Assembly: GCF_965215815.1 (NCBI RefSeq)
Contig: NZ_CBDCEO010000012.1
Coordinates: 1,054,001-1,118,000, forward strand
DNA: 64,000 nucleotides
Source of the DNA: Poriferisodalis sp965215815
Lineage (GTDB): Bacteria > Actinomycetota > Acidimicrobiia > Acidimicrobiales > Poriferisodalaceae
Direction of reading: 5' to 3'
The position numbers and the translations under genes were made by a program. This document shows, piece by piece, positions 35,550 through 45,159 of the stretch. The notes beneath the pieces were generated by a model. The model made no database searches, had not been told where the DNA came from, and saw only the letters and a program-made list of their open reading frames with translations. The number at the start of each line of letters is the position of its first letter. Position 1 is the stretch's first letter.

Positions 35550-37793
35550 TCAGTCGACTGGTGCCGGATTTGTGCTCCCGGTTTGTCTGGCCCCGAGTTC
35601 GACCTGGATCTCATTCCGATGCTCGTCGAGGTACGGGGCTCGGCGCAGCGGCACGTCAATGCCGCCGATCAACGAGCCGACCTGGGTCATCGGGCCCCAT
35701 TCGGTCTCACCGAGATCGACCACGTGGCCGTTGGAGAGCGCGACCTCGGACCCGACGAATCCTCGCCGTTCGGCGGGCAGATCGCTGGTGCCCTCGGGCG
35801 TCGTCTCATGCCACACCCACAGGAGTCCGTCGGGGGTCGACAGCTCCAGGTAGGTGCAGTCGGGGCCGGCGCCGCGGTAGTCGAGGCCGCCCATCTCGGA
35901 TTCCGGTCGCCCGTCGTAGGACACGAATTCGGTTGCCTGCGCCGCGGTGACGGTCTGGGTGAGCGACGTGCGCACGGTCCGGCCCTCGCCGTCGGCCAGC
36001 CGCCGGTAGAGCGAGCACAGGACCCCGAACGTGGCGATCATGGGCGTTGCGGCATCGTGCACAGGCACGGTCAGGAACACCGGTTCGTCGTCGCCGCCTT
36101 GGGCTGACATGATCCCGCCGAGCGCCTGCAGCAGCGGGTCGAACGCCGGAACCTCCGCCATCGACTCGTCTCGGCCGTAGCCGGGGCTCTTGACCAAGAC
36201 GGCATCGGGACGGATGCGGCGCAGCTCCGCGTCGGAGCATCCAAGCCGTTCGGCCACACCGGGGCGAAAGTTCTCGACGATCACGTCGGTGGCGGCGACA
36301 AGCTGCGCCATGACCGAGTGGTCGGCGGCGTCCTTGAGGTTGAGACAGACCGAGCGCTTGGACTGGTTCCAGCCGTTGAAGTACGGGCCGAGGACGCGGA
36401 ATGGGTCGCCGCCGGGCTGCTCGATCTTGGTGACCTCGGCGCCGAGCATTGCCAGGTGACGAGTGATGACCGGTCCCGCGATGAACGAGCTGAGGTCGAC
36501 AGCCTTCAGGCCCGCCAAGGGCGCTGCGCCCGGTGCCGACGGGTCGGGGCCCGCTTGAGTGGACCACGCGCCAGCTTCAATCTCGGCTCTCAACTCGTCG
36601 GTGTGGGCGCCGAGCCGGGGAGCCGGTTTGAGTTCAACGGTGTCGCACCCGTCGATCCACATCGGCTGTGGCGGGGTGCGCACTGTGCCGAGGTCGGGAT
36701 GGGAGACGGTGGTCACGAGCCCATTGACTGCGGCCAGCGGCGAAGCCATGAACTCCTCGCGGGTCTGGGTCGGCTGGCACGGCACATCGTGAGCCCCGAG
36801 GATTTCCAGCCACTCGGCGAGGGGACGGGCCGAAAAGGCCGCCTCAAGGATCGGTGTGATCTCCGCCAGCGGCTCGAGGTCGAGCAGGCCCCAGGGCGGG
36901 TTCGGGAAGCGTTCGTCTTCCAGCAGGTCCTCCCGCCCGATGGCTCGCAGCATCGCCACGTAGAAGGGCAGCGTGCCGCAGGCCACGAACATCCACCGGT
37001 CATCGGCTGCCCGGAACAGCCGGTACACCGGCAGCCGACCAGCCGAGCCGAGCGGGCACGAGCCGTCGCGGTCGAGGCCGGCCATCTCTGGCATCTCGAA
37101 GTCGCCGATCTGCATGGCGCCCGAGCCGGACACTTCCGACACGGTGTAGGTGGGCGCTGCCCCGCGCTCCTGCCGGGCATACAGCCCCGCTGCCGCGGCC
37201 ATCGCGCCCAACATTCCGGCCCCGTATGACGCAAGCGGCACCACGAGCTCGACGGGTCCTTCGGAGTAACTGATCTGGTTCCAGCCGATGCCCGTCACTG
37301 CGGCAACCTGTGACGGAGTGCCCGCACGAGTTGCATACGGCCCGACATCGCCCCAGGTAGGGCACGAAACGATCACGGTGCTCGGCGCCACCTCCCGAAC
37401 GGCCGCCGCGGTCGGCCCGTCGGGCACAAAGACCACATCGGCACCCTTGAGCAGCTCGCTGAGCATCGGTGTGGCGAGCGATGCAGCCGTAGGCCGCAGG
37501 ATGCCGGGCAGTGATGCCGCCGGACCGTCGACGCCGGCGGGCAGCGGGGCGCGCTCCCATTCGACGCCGTCGGGCACCACCGAGCGCTTGTTGCGGCTCA
37601 CGGCTTGGAAGCCCGGGTCGCTGCGGTAGGGATCCCCGCTCAGCGGTTCCACCTTCACCACCGCAGCGCCCTGATCGGCGAGAAAGCGCGCTGCGTACGG
37701 CCCGGCGATGCCCGTGGTCATTTCGACAACACGGACCCCGTCGAGGCACTGGACCGTCGAGTCACTGCTTCGGGCACCGTCGGCGCTGCTCAT
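35550..37793 (-). CDS. CaiB/BaiF-type CoA transferase, tandem fusion of two domains
   Basis: A 747-residue protein, about twice the usual family III CoA-transferase length. Two full repeats are visible: the first starts LDGVRVVEMTTGIAGPYAARFLADQGA; the second, about residue 415, starts LAGLKAVDLSSFIAGPVITRHLAMLGAEVTKIEQP. The second holds NQSKRSVCLNLKDA and, further on, VENFRPGVAERLG. ATG 37,793 is chosen; the frame upstream overlaps the divergent aldolase gene. It moves CoA between acids; the repeat that keeps the catalytic Asp cannot be settled by eye. Confidence 0.85.
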   Translation of the reverse strand: MSSADGARSSDSTVQCLDGVRVVEMTTGIAGPYAARFLADQGAAVVKVEPLSGDPYRSDPGFQAVSRNKRSVVPDGVEWERAPLPAGVDGPAASLPGILRPTAASLATPMLSELLKGADVVFVPDGPTAAAVREVAPSTVIVSCPTWGDVGPYATRAGTPSQVAAVTGIGWNQISYSEGPVELVVPLASYGAGMLGAMAAAAGLYARQERGAAPTYTVSEVSGSGAMQIGDFEMPEMAGLDRDGSCPLGSAGRLPVYRLFRAADDRWMFVACGTLPFYVAMLRAIGREDLLEDERFPNPPWGLLDLEPLAEITPILEAAFSARPLAEWLEILGAHDVPCQPTQTREEFMASPLAAVNGLVTTVSHPDLGTVRTPPQPMWIDGCDTVELKPAPRLGAHTDELRAEIEAGAWSTQAGPDPSAPGAAPLAGLKAVDLSSFIAGPVITRHLAMLGAEVTKIEQPGGDPFRVLGPYFNGWNQSKRSVCLNLKDAADHSVMAQLVAATDVIVENFRPGVAERLGCSDAELRRIRPDAVLVKSPGYGRDESMAEVPAFDPLLQALGGIMSAQGGDDEPVFLTVPVHDAATPMIATFGVLCSLYRRLADGEGRTVRTSLTQTVTAAQATEFVSYDGRPESEMGGLDYRGAGPDCTYLELSTPDGLLWVWHETTPEGTSDLPAERRGFVGSEVALSNGHVVDLGETEWGPMTQVGSLIGGIDVPLRRAPYLDEHRNEIQVELGARQTGSTNPAPVD

Positions 37794-37857
37794 CGGGATG
37801 ACTGTAGGTGGCCCGGTCCTGCGGTCGCCGGGGACTGCGCGCTCTACGATTGCCCCT

Positions 37858-38655
37858 GTGACAACGACAACTTCCGACACCGCCGCCAACCCCTTCACGG
37901 AGATACCGATTCCGCTGGCACCGACGTTCGACACGGTCGAGGCCGAGCGGCAGCACCGCAAGGAGCGCCTGGCGTCGGTGTACCGGGCGTTCGCGCTGTT
38001 CGGATTCGAAGAGGGCGTGGCCGGTCATGTCACCGCACGCGATCCTGAGCTCACCGACCACTTCTGGGTGAATCCGTTCGGTGTGGGCTTCGGCCAGATC
38101 AAGGTGTCGGATCTGCTGCTTGTGGACCACGACGGCAACATTGTCGAGGGGCGCTATCCGCTGAACCAGGCAGCGTTCGCCATTCACAGCGAAGTGCACA
38201 AGGCCCGGCCCGACGTGATCGCAGCAGCGCACACTCATTCGCTCTACGGCAAGACGTGGTCCAGCCTGGGTCGACTGCTTGACCCGCTCACCCAGGACGC
38301 GTGCGCGTTCTACGAGGACCACGCCCTGTTCGACGACTTCACCGGCGTCGTGCTCGACACTTCAGAGGGCAAGCGCATCGGACAGGCGCTCGGCATCTGC
38401 AAGGCCGTGATCCTCCAAAACCACGGTCTGCTCACCGTCGGCAGCACCGTCGACGAGGCCGCGTGGTGGTTCATCACCATGGAGCGCACCTGCCAGAGCC
38501 AGCTGCTGGCCGAAGCCGCTGGCACGCCGATCCCGATCCGCCACGAGTCCGCCAAGCACACCGCCGCGCAGGTCGGCAGCCCCCTAGGCGGCTGGTTCAG
38601 CTACCAGCCCATCTACGACAAGATGGTCGAGCGCGACCCCAGCTTCCTGGACTGA
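37858..38655 (+). CDS. class II aldolase/adducin family protein
   Basis: A 265-residue protein, GTG start at 37,858. YRAFALFGFEEGVAGHVTARDP, FWVNPFGVGFGQIKVSDLLLVD, and AAAHTHSLYGKTWSSLGRLLDP (zinc His pair) followed by LQNHGLLTVGSTVDEAAWWF with the third His match the RhaD/FucA/adducin fold. Relatives include fuculose-phosphate aldolases and many uncharacterised proteins. Divergent from the CoA transferase over 64 bp. Confidence 0.88.
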   Translation: MTTTTSDTAANPFTEIPIPLAPTFDTVEAERQHRKERLASVYRAFALFGFEEGVAGHVTARDPELTDHFWVNPFGVGFGQIKVSDLLLVDHDGNIVEGRYPLNQAAFAIHSEVHKARPDVIAAAHTHSLYGKTWSSLGRLLDPLTQDACAFYEDHALFDDFTGVVLDTSEGKRIGQALGICKAVILQNHGLLTVGSTVDEAAWWFITMERTCQSQLLAEAAGTPIPIRHESAKHTAAQVGSPLGGWFSYQPIYDKMVERDPSFLD

Positions 38656-38691
38656 TCGCCCCCGCCGAGACTGGGGCGCGGTTCGCCGCGG

Positions 38692-40119
38692 CTACCACTG
38701 GGCGGCGATGTACTGGGTTTCGCAAAACTCGTAGATACCTTCGCTGGCACCTTCGCGGCCGAGGCCTGACTGTTTCATGCCGCCGAAGGGTGCTGCGGGG
38801 TCGGACACGGCGCCGCGGTTCAGGCCGATCATGCCGGCCTCAATGCGCTCGCTGACTGCCAAACCCTTGGCCAGGTCTTGGGTGTAGACGTAGCCGATGA
38901 GGCCCATCTCGGTGTCATTGGCGGCGGCGATCATGGCGTCGGTGTCGGTGAAGCTGGAGATCGGGGCAACGGGGCCGAAGATCTCTTCTCGGGTGATGGG
39001 CGCCGCCGGGTCGACGCCGCCGAGCACGGTCGGCTCGTAGAAAAAGCCCGGGCCGTCGATGGCGCGGCCGCCGGTAACGGCTTGGGCTCCCCCGTCGATC
39101 GCCGCGCGCACGAGCCGATCGATGTTCTCCACTGACGCGGCATTGATCATCGGCCCGCAGCCGACACCGGGGTCACGGCCGTTGCCAACCTTCACATCGC
39201 CCATGGCTGTCGCCAGTCGCTCGACGAACTCGTCGTGCACGGGTGCTTCCACGAAGAAGCGGTTCGCAGCGGTGCATGTCTCGGCTGAATGACGCATCTT
39301 CGCGACCATGGCGCCGAAGGTGGCAGCTTCGAGGTCGGCGTCGGCGAACACGACAAACGGCGCGTTGCCGCCGAGTTCCATCACCACTTTGAGCACCCGG
39401 TCGGCACAGCGCTTCAGCAACACCCGGCCAACCTCGGTGGAGCCGGTGAACGAGAGCATCCGGACCGCACGGTGGTCCACTACAGCGTCGAGCCAGGCGC
39501 CAGAGTTCGACGTCGGCACCAGGTTGACCACGCCAGGCGGCACTCCGGCCTCGCCCAGCAGCTCAGCAACCCGCAGCGACGTCAGCGGGGCTTCACGGGG
39601 CGGCTTGATGACCACGGTGTTGCCGGCAGCCAGCGCAGGGGCCAGCTTGCGGGTGATCATCGCTGCGGGGAAATTCCACGGCGTGATCATCGCCACAACG
39701 CCGACGGGTGGGTGCCGGGTGATGATCCGGTTGGCACCCGAAGGGGCGATGCTGATCGAGCCGTGGATGCGCACGGCTTCCTCCGCGTTCCAGCGGAAGA
39801 ACTCCGCTGCGTAGGCCACCTCGCCCACTGCATCGGCGCGGGGCTTGCCGTTCTCCAGCGTGATCAGATCGGCCAGCTCGTCGGTGTGCTCGATGAGGAT
39901 GCGGTGGGAGTCCCGAAGGATCTCCGAGCGGACACGCGGCGGCTCGGCGGCCCAGCCCGGCTGCGCAGCGGCTGCTGCGTCACACGCAGCTGCTGCGTCT
40001 GCTGGCGTCCCGGCTGCGACGCTCGCCGCGACGTCGCCCGTGGCAGGGTCGAGCACGTCAATCCGGCTTGCTGCGTCTCCAGCCAGCCAGCTGCCTCCGA
40101 TAAGCATCTGTGTCTGCAT
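38692..40119 (-). CDS. NAD(P)-dependent aldehyde dehydrogenase (succinate-semialdehyde type)
   Basis: A 475-residue ALDH. ITPWNFPAAMITRKLAPALAAGNTVVIKPP (cofactor), FTGSTEVGR, VMELGGNAPFVVF (general-base Glu) and SAETCTAANRFFVE (catalytic Cys) are all intact, as is EEIFGPVAPI. It is closest in pattern to GabD/SSADH. ATG 40,119 is used. It is convergent with the aldolase gene. Confidence 0.9.
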   Translation of the reverse strand: MQTQMLIGGSWLAGDAASRIDVLDPATGDVAASVAAGTPADAAAACDAAAAAQPGWAAEPPRVRSEILRDSHRILIEHTDELADLITLENGKPRADAVGEVAYAAEFFRWNAEEAVRIHGSISIAPSGANRIITRHPPVGVVAMITPWNFPAAMITRKLAPALAAGNTVVIKPPREAPLTSLRVAELLGEAGVPPGVVNLVPTSNSGAWLDAVVDHRAVRMLSFTGSTEVGRVLLKRCADRVLKVVMELGGNAPFVVFADADLEAATFGAMVAKMRHSAETCTAANRFFVEAPVHDEFVERLATAMGDVKVGNGRDPGVGCGPMINAASVENIDRLVRAAIDGGAQAVTGGRAIDGPGFFYEPTVLGGVDPAAPITREEIFGPVAPISSFTDTDAMIAAANDTEMGLIGYVYTQDLAKGLAVSERIEAGMIGLNRGAVSDPAAPFGGMKQSGLGREGASEGIYEFCETQYIAAQW

Positions 40120-40227
40120 CGGGCCAGCATCGCAAATCCGCCGTTCGCTGCGCGCCACCGTCAGGACATGGCCTCGGCGGGATGACCCAAACGGCAGCCC
40201 GGCTGACGCGTCCGAGTTGTGGTGTGA

Positions 40228-41217
40228 TCAGTCGCCGTAGTGCTGGAGACCGCGCTCGCGGGCGCGCATCTCGGCGACAGCGCGCTGTGCGTCGCCGATC
40301 GCGTTCTCCAACTCGTCAATGACGACGTCAGGGTCGGAGGTGAACTCCATCTCCTCAACGAGGCGAGCCAAGCGCCCCTGGGTCCGCCACGCAGCGAACT
40401 TGGCCCACTCGGTCCAGAGCACCTCGTGGTCGTCGATGTCGATGAGGTCGGACGTGCGACTCTGCTCGTCGACTGCGACGTCGGTCGCCACGTAGCCGTT
40501 CACCATGGAGATCCGCTCGCACATCTCATCGAGGGGTCCGGCCCGGTGGACCACCATGTCACCGTGCAGCGCGACGGCGTATCCAGGTCCTGGGAAGTCG
40601 GGAGCGACAGTGCGGTCAAGCGGGACTCGCTCACCGGCATCGGCAAGCTCGGCAGCCTCGTGCTTGGTGCCCCGGAACCACTCGAAGCGGCCGCCGGCTA
40701 CCTCGGCTGGGTCGGTTACTACAAGCACGTAGTCGAGGGGCAGCGTGTCGTGATGCCACTTGTCGATGGGACTGTCGATCTGTGACGGCTCGTAGTTGAG
40801 GTGGCCAAGATGCACCGGCATCGGGTGCGGGGCAATCTCGATGCCGTAGATCGCTTCGAGATGCGCCGTCACCTCCGGGCTGAGACACATGTCGCGCAAC
40901 CAGCGTGAGCGGTAACAGCCGCCGCGCACCGTCCGCTCGATCCGCTCCCCTGCCGGACGGGTGAAACACCGCAGGCGCCGGGCCGTGTCCAGCATGATCG
41001 CTGCGCCCTCGTCGCTCAGCATCCGGAACGGCGACGACAGCGCCACCGGCGTGGCCTTCGTGGCGATCTCGGCATCGTCATAGCCGAGGTCAGCCAACAT
41101 GAGGACTTCGGCTGGCGTTTCAAGCTGCAGATGCCGGTCGGGATTGAACACCGGCTCATCATCGAGCCACTCGTAACCCCGTGGCAGCGTCTCCGGAAAT
41201 GGAATCGCGATACCCAT
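40228..41217 (-). CDS. putative 2-oxoglutarate/Fe(II)-type oxygenase
   Basis: A 329-residue protein I do not recognise as a named family. A double-stranded beta-helix signature is visible: KWHHDTLPLDYVLVV supplies HxD-like ligands, then VALHGDMVVHRAGPL the distal His and RISMVNGYV the Arg that would bind 2-oxoglutarate. This order and spacing fit 2OG-Fe(II) or phytanoyl-type dioxygenases. ATG 41,217 follows AAGGCAGG. The C-terminus is helical, charged and perhaps coiled. Activity is inferred from motifs only. Confidence 0.6.
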   Translation of the reverse strand: MGIAIPFPETLPRGYEWLDDEPVFNPDRHLQLETPAEVLMLADLGYDDAEIATKATPVALSSPFRMLSDEGAAIMLDTARRLRCFTRPAGERIERTVRGGCYRSRWLRDMCLSPEVTAHLEAIYGIEIAPHPMPVHLGHLNYEPSQIDSPIDKWHHDTLPLDYVLVVTDPAEVAGGRFEWFRGTKHEAAELADAGERVPLDRTVAPDFPGPGYAVALHGDMVVHRAGPLDEMCERISMVNGYVATDVAVDEQSRTSDLIDIDDHEVLWTEWAKFAAWRTQGRLARLVEEMEFTSDPDVVIDELENAIGDAQRAVAEMRARERGLQHYGD

Positions 41218-41304
41218 AAACGCCTGCCTTGTGTGTAGATCTCGGCGGAGACCGTAGCCGGGTGGCCATCGATAGCCCTGCGGCTCACGATCTTGCCAGA
41301 ACTG

Positions 41305-41427
41305 CTACCGCGCTCCCCGCTTCTCCGACACACCCGGATTGGGGCGCGTCGGTCGCGGAGGCGCTACTGGCCTTTTTGGCTGTGGCCGAGGCGTCTTCTT
41401 TGGGCTTGATTGCACTTTCCTAGCCAT
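41305..41427 (-). CDS. small basic Pro/Lys/Arg-rich protein (40 residues)
   Basis: A short frame with GGGAG nine bases before ATG 41,427. The product begins MARKVQSSPKKTPRPQPKRP and is rich in Pro and basic residues with no hydrophobic core, so it could be a nucleic-acid-binding or partner peptide. It lies 156 bp beyond the stop of the DUF499 gene on the same strand, so may be the last gene of that transcript. Real expression is uncertain. Confidence 0.4.
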   Translation of the reverse strand: MARKVQSSPKKTPRPQPKRPVAPPRPTRPNPGVSEKRGAR

Positions 41428-41481
41428 GAGCAGCATCTCCCAGAGCGACAATGACGCCGACGACTTCTACGGGCAAGAATA

Positions 41482-41507
41482 GCAAGCCCCGGTTGCAAGC
41501 CCCGGTT
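41482..41507. repeat. 13-bp tandem duplication
   Basis: Two adjacent copies of GCAAGCCCCGGTT in the gap between the small basic ORF and the DUF499 gene. It may be a simple slip; no function is apparent. Confidence 0.9.
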
Positions 41508-41583
41508 GAACCACTTCAGCCGCATGCTCAGCTGATGTCGATTGAAATCCGTCTGATGCCCGAGCCAGAGCCGCTCGATGCCC

Positions 41584-44500
41584 CTACTCGAACTCGGCGG
41601 CTTGGGCGTTGAGATTTTGGGCGTTCTCGCTGACGGTTCTACGAGTGGCGTCGTTGTACCCGTCGGCATTTTCTGCGCGGACCTCAAGCGCTAGTTCAAG
41701 GTTGGGGCCGAGGTGTGCGGCGATGTGGTCGAGGATGTCGCCCAGCTGCTTGATGCCACGGACCGGATCGAGCTGAAAGTGAGCGTAGAACTGGGTTCGG
41801 GTGGCTGATCGGCCCTCGGGAACATCGTCCGTGTCGGCCTCCCCCTCCGCAGATTCGACCCTGATTCGGGCATCGAGAACCGGGGCAATTAGCCCGATGT
41901 TCGCCCTGATCGCCTGTGCTTCGAGTTCCACGACCTGCGGCACATAGTCGGGATGGATGATCAGGCCACCGACTGTCGGGTCAACGTGCTCAGCGGTGCG
42001 GAGATCGACCCAGTTGTTGCCGTCGTGCGCCTCGGCATAGGCGAACGTCTCTTGTTGCCAGTTGAGATTGGCGGCACCGTCGCTGACGGCGCTCTCAAGG
42101 ACCTCCCGAGACTTCAAGCGGGGCATGTACGGGAAGCGCGCATAGGCGTCCCACAGTTCCCCGACAGCGATGTCGCCTCGCTCAGACCACAAGTTGGAAC
42201 GGTCGATATCCATGCGGATGCGCACACCGGCGTAGCGGGCAATCAGCTTCTCCTCGCTGGCCAGCTTGCGGCTGACCCGCTCGCCAAGGTCACCGGCGGT
42301 GGATGCCTTCGTCGTCTGCCAGACGACCTCAGCCGTACCCGGTGCGCGGGACGGAACGAGCACCTGAGTGAACGTCTCGGCAATCAGGCTGTCCACCTGT
42401 TTGGAGACATCTGCGAGCTTGCTGTCGGCTTGGCGCTTCTGCTGCGCTGTGAGATCCAGCGATTCGTGACCGTCGACGATCGACTGCCACGCCAAGAACG
42501 AGCGGGCAGCAACACGCAGCTCAGCCAGCCGGTTCGCCGCGGCCGCCACGAACACCAGCAGGTTCTGGTTCAGCCTCGGACCTGCGTCGCGCTGGGCAAG
42601 AATGCGCGCCGCCAGCTTCACTGCGGGCGAGTTCTCATCACCCGCAGAGTGAGTCGCATCGGGTGCCAGAACGACCAGGTGCGTACCGTCGTCGTTGTCG
42701 GGCACATCGCCCGGTCCCGCTGCGAACGGATGCATCGCAACGAAATCGCCCCGGTCACGCTGGCCGGCAATCCGGGTCCGCACCTCGTCGTCAGCGTCAA
42801 GGTCGCTGAAGTTCGAGGCCGCTCGATCCCCTGCGATGCGTGTGACGTTGGGGACCAGCGAGTACCAGTACTGCGAGCCATCGAGGTAGAGGTGTGTGGC
42901 CCGGTCCGACAGGCGCCGCAGCGCGTCGGCGAACTGCCCCACGGGCTCGCCCGGCTGCACGCACCCCAGTACGACCGACTTGACGTCGACGCCCTTCTTG
43001 CCCTCGGGACGGGGGGCCGAGCCCATGTACACGGTGCGGGCTGCACGGCGGGTCGCCGACAGCCGGCCGAAGTGGGGGAAGTCGCTGTCGATGCGCAGCG
43101 GCAACGCGTTGGGGCCGTCCACGTCGGATTTGATGACCGGATCCCAGCCCTCCTCGAGGTACTTCTTCAGCTCGCTGGCCACCGTGCCTGAGTCCATGGG
43201 CAGATTGCCGGGCATGATCAGCAGCGATTGGTCGCCGCGCTGCCACAGTTGGGAGATGGCGGTTGCCATGAGCCGCAGCACGCCACGGGTGCGCTGGAAC
43301 TTGTCCAACGCCGACCAGTCCTCGAAGAGCCGATCGAACAGCTCAGGGTGAATCGGATATGAAAGCTCCATCCGGCGCCGGTAGTCAGCCTCGCCAGTGC
43401 CTGAGGGGAAATCGCCCGCCGCATCGCGGTACATCTCGCAGAAGGCGCGGATGACGCCGTCGCGCACCCGTGCCTTGTCGGGAGCAATGGGGTCGAAGAG
43501 CCGCCTTCGCACGATCTCGAACGACTCGTCTGCCGTAGCCGGCTGCCACTGAGTCGCAGTGCGGGCTACGACGTTCTTCAGGCGTTCCAGCGCCGTGAGT
43601 CCTCGCGGCCCGCCAGTCTCGATGTCAGATGCCGGGATCGTGATGAGCACCACGACGTTGTCCGCTGCCGCCGCTGCCTCGGTTAGCGCCTGGGCGAAGG
43701 TGAACTGCGTGTCGAAGTCGCCCGCCGCAACCCTGCGACCTTCGGACCCGGCATCGGGCAGCTGACGTGCATACGCCACCCACTCATCGATGAGCACAAC
43801 TGCAGGGCCATAGCGCCGAAACAGCTCACGCAGCGACTCGCCCGGGTTGGTACCGGCCTCGTCATCAGTGCGGACCAGTTCGTAGCCCTCCTGCCCTCCC
43901 AGCTGGTAGGCGAGGTGTCCCCACATGGTGTTCAACGCCGTTCCGGGGCTGACCTGCTTGGGCTGGGACACCGACATGACCTGTCCCACGAGCACGGCCC
44001 GGTTGACCTGGGCAGGCAGCTCGAGCTCGGCTTCGGCCAGCATCTCCGAGACGCCCGGCAACCTCGTCGCAGGAATACCGGAGGCGAGGTGGTACAGAGC
44101 GATCATGCTGTGGGTCTTGCCGCCGCCGAAATTGGTTTGCAGCTCGATGACCGGGTCGCCATCGCCGCCGGAGAGTCGACGGGTCGCCCCGACCAGCAAG
44201 TCCCGTAACCCGGCGGTGAGGTAGGTCCGGGCGAAGAAGTCCTCGGGGTCTTGGTACTCGTCGTCGGCGCGTCCCTGGGAGACCTCGTACAGGTCAGCAG
44301 CGAATTCCGCTTGATTGAAGCGACCCGTCGCCACGTCGGCGTGAGGTGTGATGATCTCTCGCCATGGCGTCAGGCCGGCCAGCGGCTGCCCCTCAGTGGG
44401 CTTGGCGGCAGTGCGGCGCCGCTCGGCGCGTGATTCCTCGTCGAACATCTGCCGCATGAGATCGCGACGCAGCCCGCGAATCTTCTGCCGCTCGTCGCTG

Positions 44501-44859
44501 TTTCCGAACGCCTCAAGCAATCGCTCCATGGAGTCGAGTGCCCGCGCGGTGTCGTCGGTAGTGAATTGCTGCTTGTGCGCCCAGTTGTTACGGGCATCAG
44601 CCACCTCGAACACGAGCGATCGGATCGTCGCCGAGAAGCCGTGCCCGAAGATCTCGTTCCAAGTGGCCTTCATGCCGCGAAGCATGAAAGCAATATCGGT
44701 CGTGGACGAGTTCTGGTCGCGGTCGTGCATCTGGCGCCGGAGTGCTGCGAGCCAGTCGTCGCCGTAGAACCCCTGCCAGGTCTGCTCACACTTCGGCCGA
44801 AGTCCGTCGCCCAGCAGGTCGAGCGCCTTCGATACCCGCTCAGCGTTCGCCATCACCAT
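41584..44859 (-). CDS. DUF499 ATPase with HEPN-like N-terminal domain (defence-associated)
   Basis: A 1,091-residue AAA+-like ATPase of the DUF499 (COG1483) family. Residues 1-125 resemble the Swt1-type HEPN domain and contain RNNWAH (90-95), matching the Rx4-6H ribonuclease signature. The P-loop is NFGGGKTHS (243-251) and Walker B is AVVLIDEW (about 355). ATG 44,859 follows AGGAGG. Such ATPases occur beside DUF1156 methylases and helicases in modification-type defence islands, as here. Divergent to a small toxin-like gene. Confidence 0.85.
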   Translation of the reverse strand: MVMANAERVSKALDLLGDGLRPKCEQTWQGFYGDDWLAALRRQMHDRDQNSSTTDIAFMLRGMKATWNEIFGHGFSATIRSLVFEVADARNNWAHKQQFTTDDTARALDSMERLLEAFGNSDERQKIRGLRRDLMRQMFDEESRAERRRTAAKPTEGQPLAGLTPWREIITPHADVATGRFNQAEFAADLYEVSQGRADDEYQDPEDFFARTYLTAGLRDLLVGATRRLSGGDGDPVIELQTNFGGGKTHSMIALYHLASGIPATRLPGVSEMLAEAELELPAQVNRAVLVGQVMSVSQPKQVSPGTALNTMWGHLAYQLGGQEGYELVRTDDEAGTNPGESLRELFRRYGPAVVLIDEWVAYARQLPDAGSEGRRVAAGDFDTQFTFAQALTEAAAAADNVVVLITIPASDIETGGPRGLTALERLKNVVARTATQWQPATADESFEIVRRRLFDPIAPDKARVRDGVIRAFCEMYRDAAGDFPSGTGEADYRRRMELSYPIHPELFDRLFEDWSALDKFQRTRGVLRLMATAISQLWQRGDQSLLIMPGNLPMDSGTVASELKKYLEEGWDPVIKSDVDGPNALPLRIDSDFPHFGRLSATRRAARTVYMGSAPRPEGKKGVDVKSVVLGCVQPGEPVGQFADALRRLSDRATHLYLDGSQYWYSLVPNVTRIAGDRAASNFSDLDADDEVRTRIAGQRDRGDFVAMHPFAAGPGDVPDNDDGTHLVVLAPDATHSAGDENSPAVKLAARILAQRDAGPRLNQNLLVFVAAAANRLAELRVAARSFLAWQSIVDGHESLDLTAQQKRQADSKLADVSKQVDSLIAETFTQVLVPSRAPGTAEVVWQTTKASTAGDLGERVSRKLASEEKLIARYAGVRIRMDIDRSNLWSERGDIAVGELWDAYARFPYMPRLKSREVLESAVSDGAANLNWQQETFAYAEAHDGNNWVDLRTAEHVDPTVGGLIIHPDYVPQVVELEAQAIRANIGLIAPVLDARIRVESAEGEADTDDVPEGRSATRTQFYAHFQLDPVRGIKQLGDILDHIAAHLGPNLELALEVRAENADGYNDATRRTVSENAQNLNAQAAEFE

Positions 44860-44940
44860 CGGTTGCGCTCCTCCTGACGACCAGCGACTTGCGCCGCTAT
44901 CCAATCATTCCACTGCGGTGCGACATCACGCACCGTCTCA

Positions 44941-45159
44941 ATACAACGTCGCCACGGCGCTCCTGTTGCCGACATCCTTCACGCCTACCGCAACGCAACC
45001 GGGCTTCACTACATCGATGGAGACGCCTTCATGCTGACAGGGCCACGACGGGACGGTTCGCCACTCGAGATCGGCGTTCGGTACCATCCCGATGTGAGTT
45101 GCGATGTCGTGTTCCATGCGATGACAACCCGTCGCAAGTATCTGGAGCAACTGCCATGA
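44941..45159 (+). CDS. small toxin-like protein (BrnT/DUF4258-like), start unclear
   Basis: An open frame of about 72 residues, recognised by similarity to the gene at 59,114: ADILHAYRN, then LTGPRRDGSPLEIGV, then FHAMTTRRKYLEQL. The pattern resembles small BrnT/DUF4258-like RNases of toxin-antitoxin pairs. No ATG, GTG or TTG occurs in frame before the conserved region, only ATA at 44,941 and an internal ATG at 45,031, so it may be 5'-truncated or use a rare start. Its stop overlaps the next gene as ATGA. Confidence 0.55.
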   Translation: MQRRHGAPVADILHAYRNATGLHYIDGDAFMLTGPRRDGSPLEIGVRYHPDVSCDVVFHAMTTRRKYLEQLP

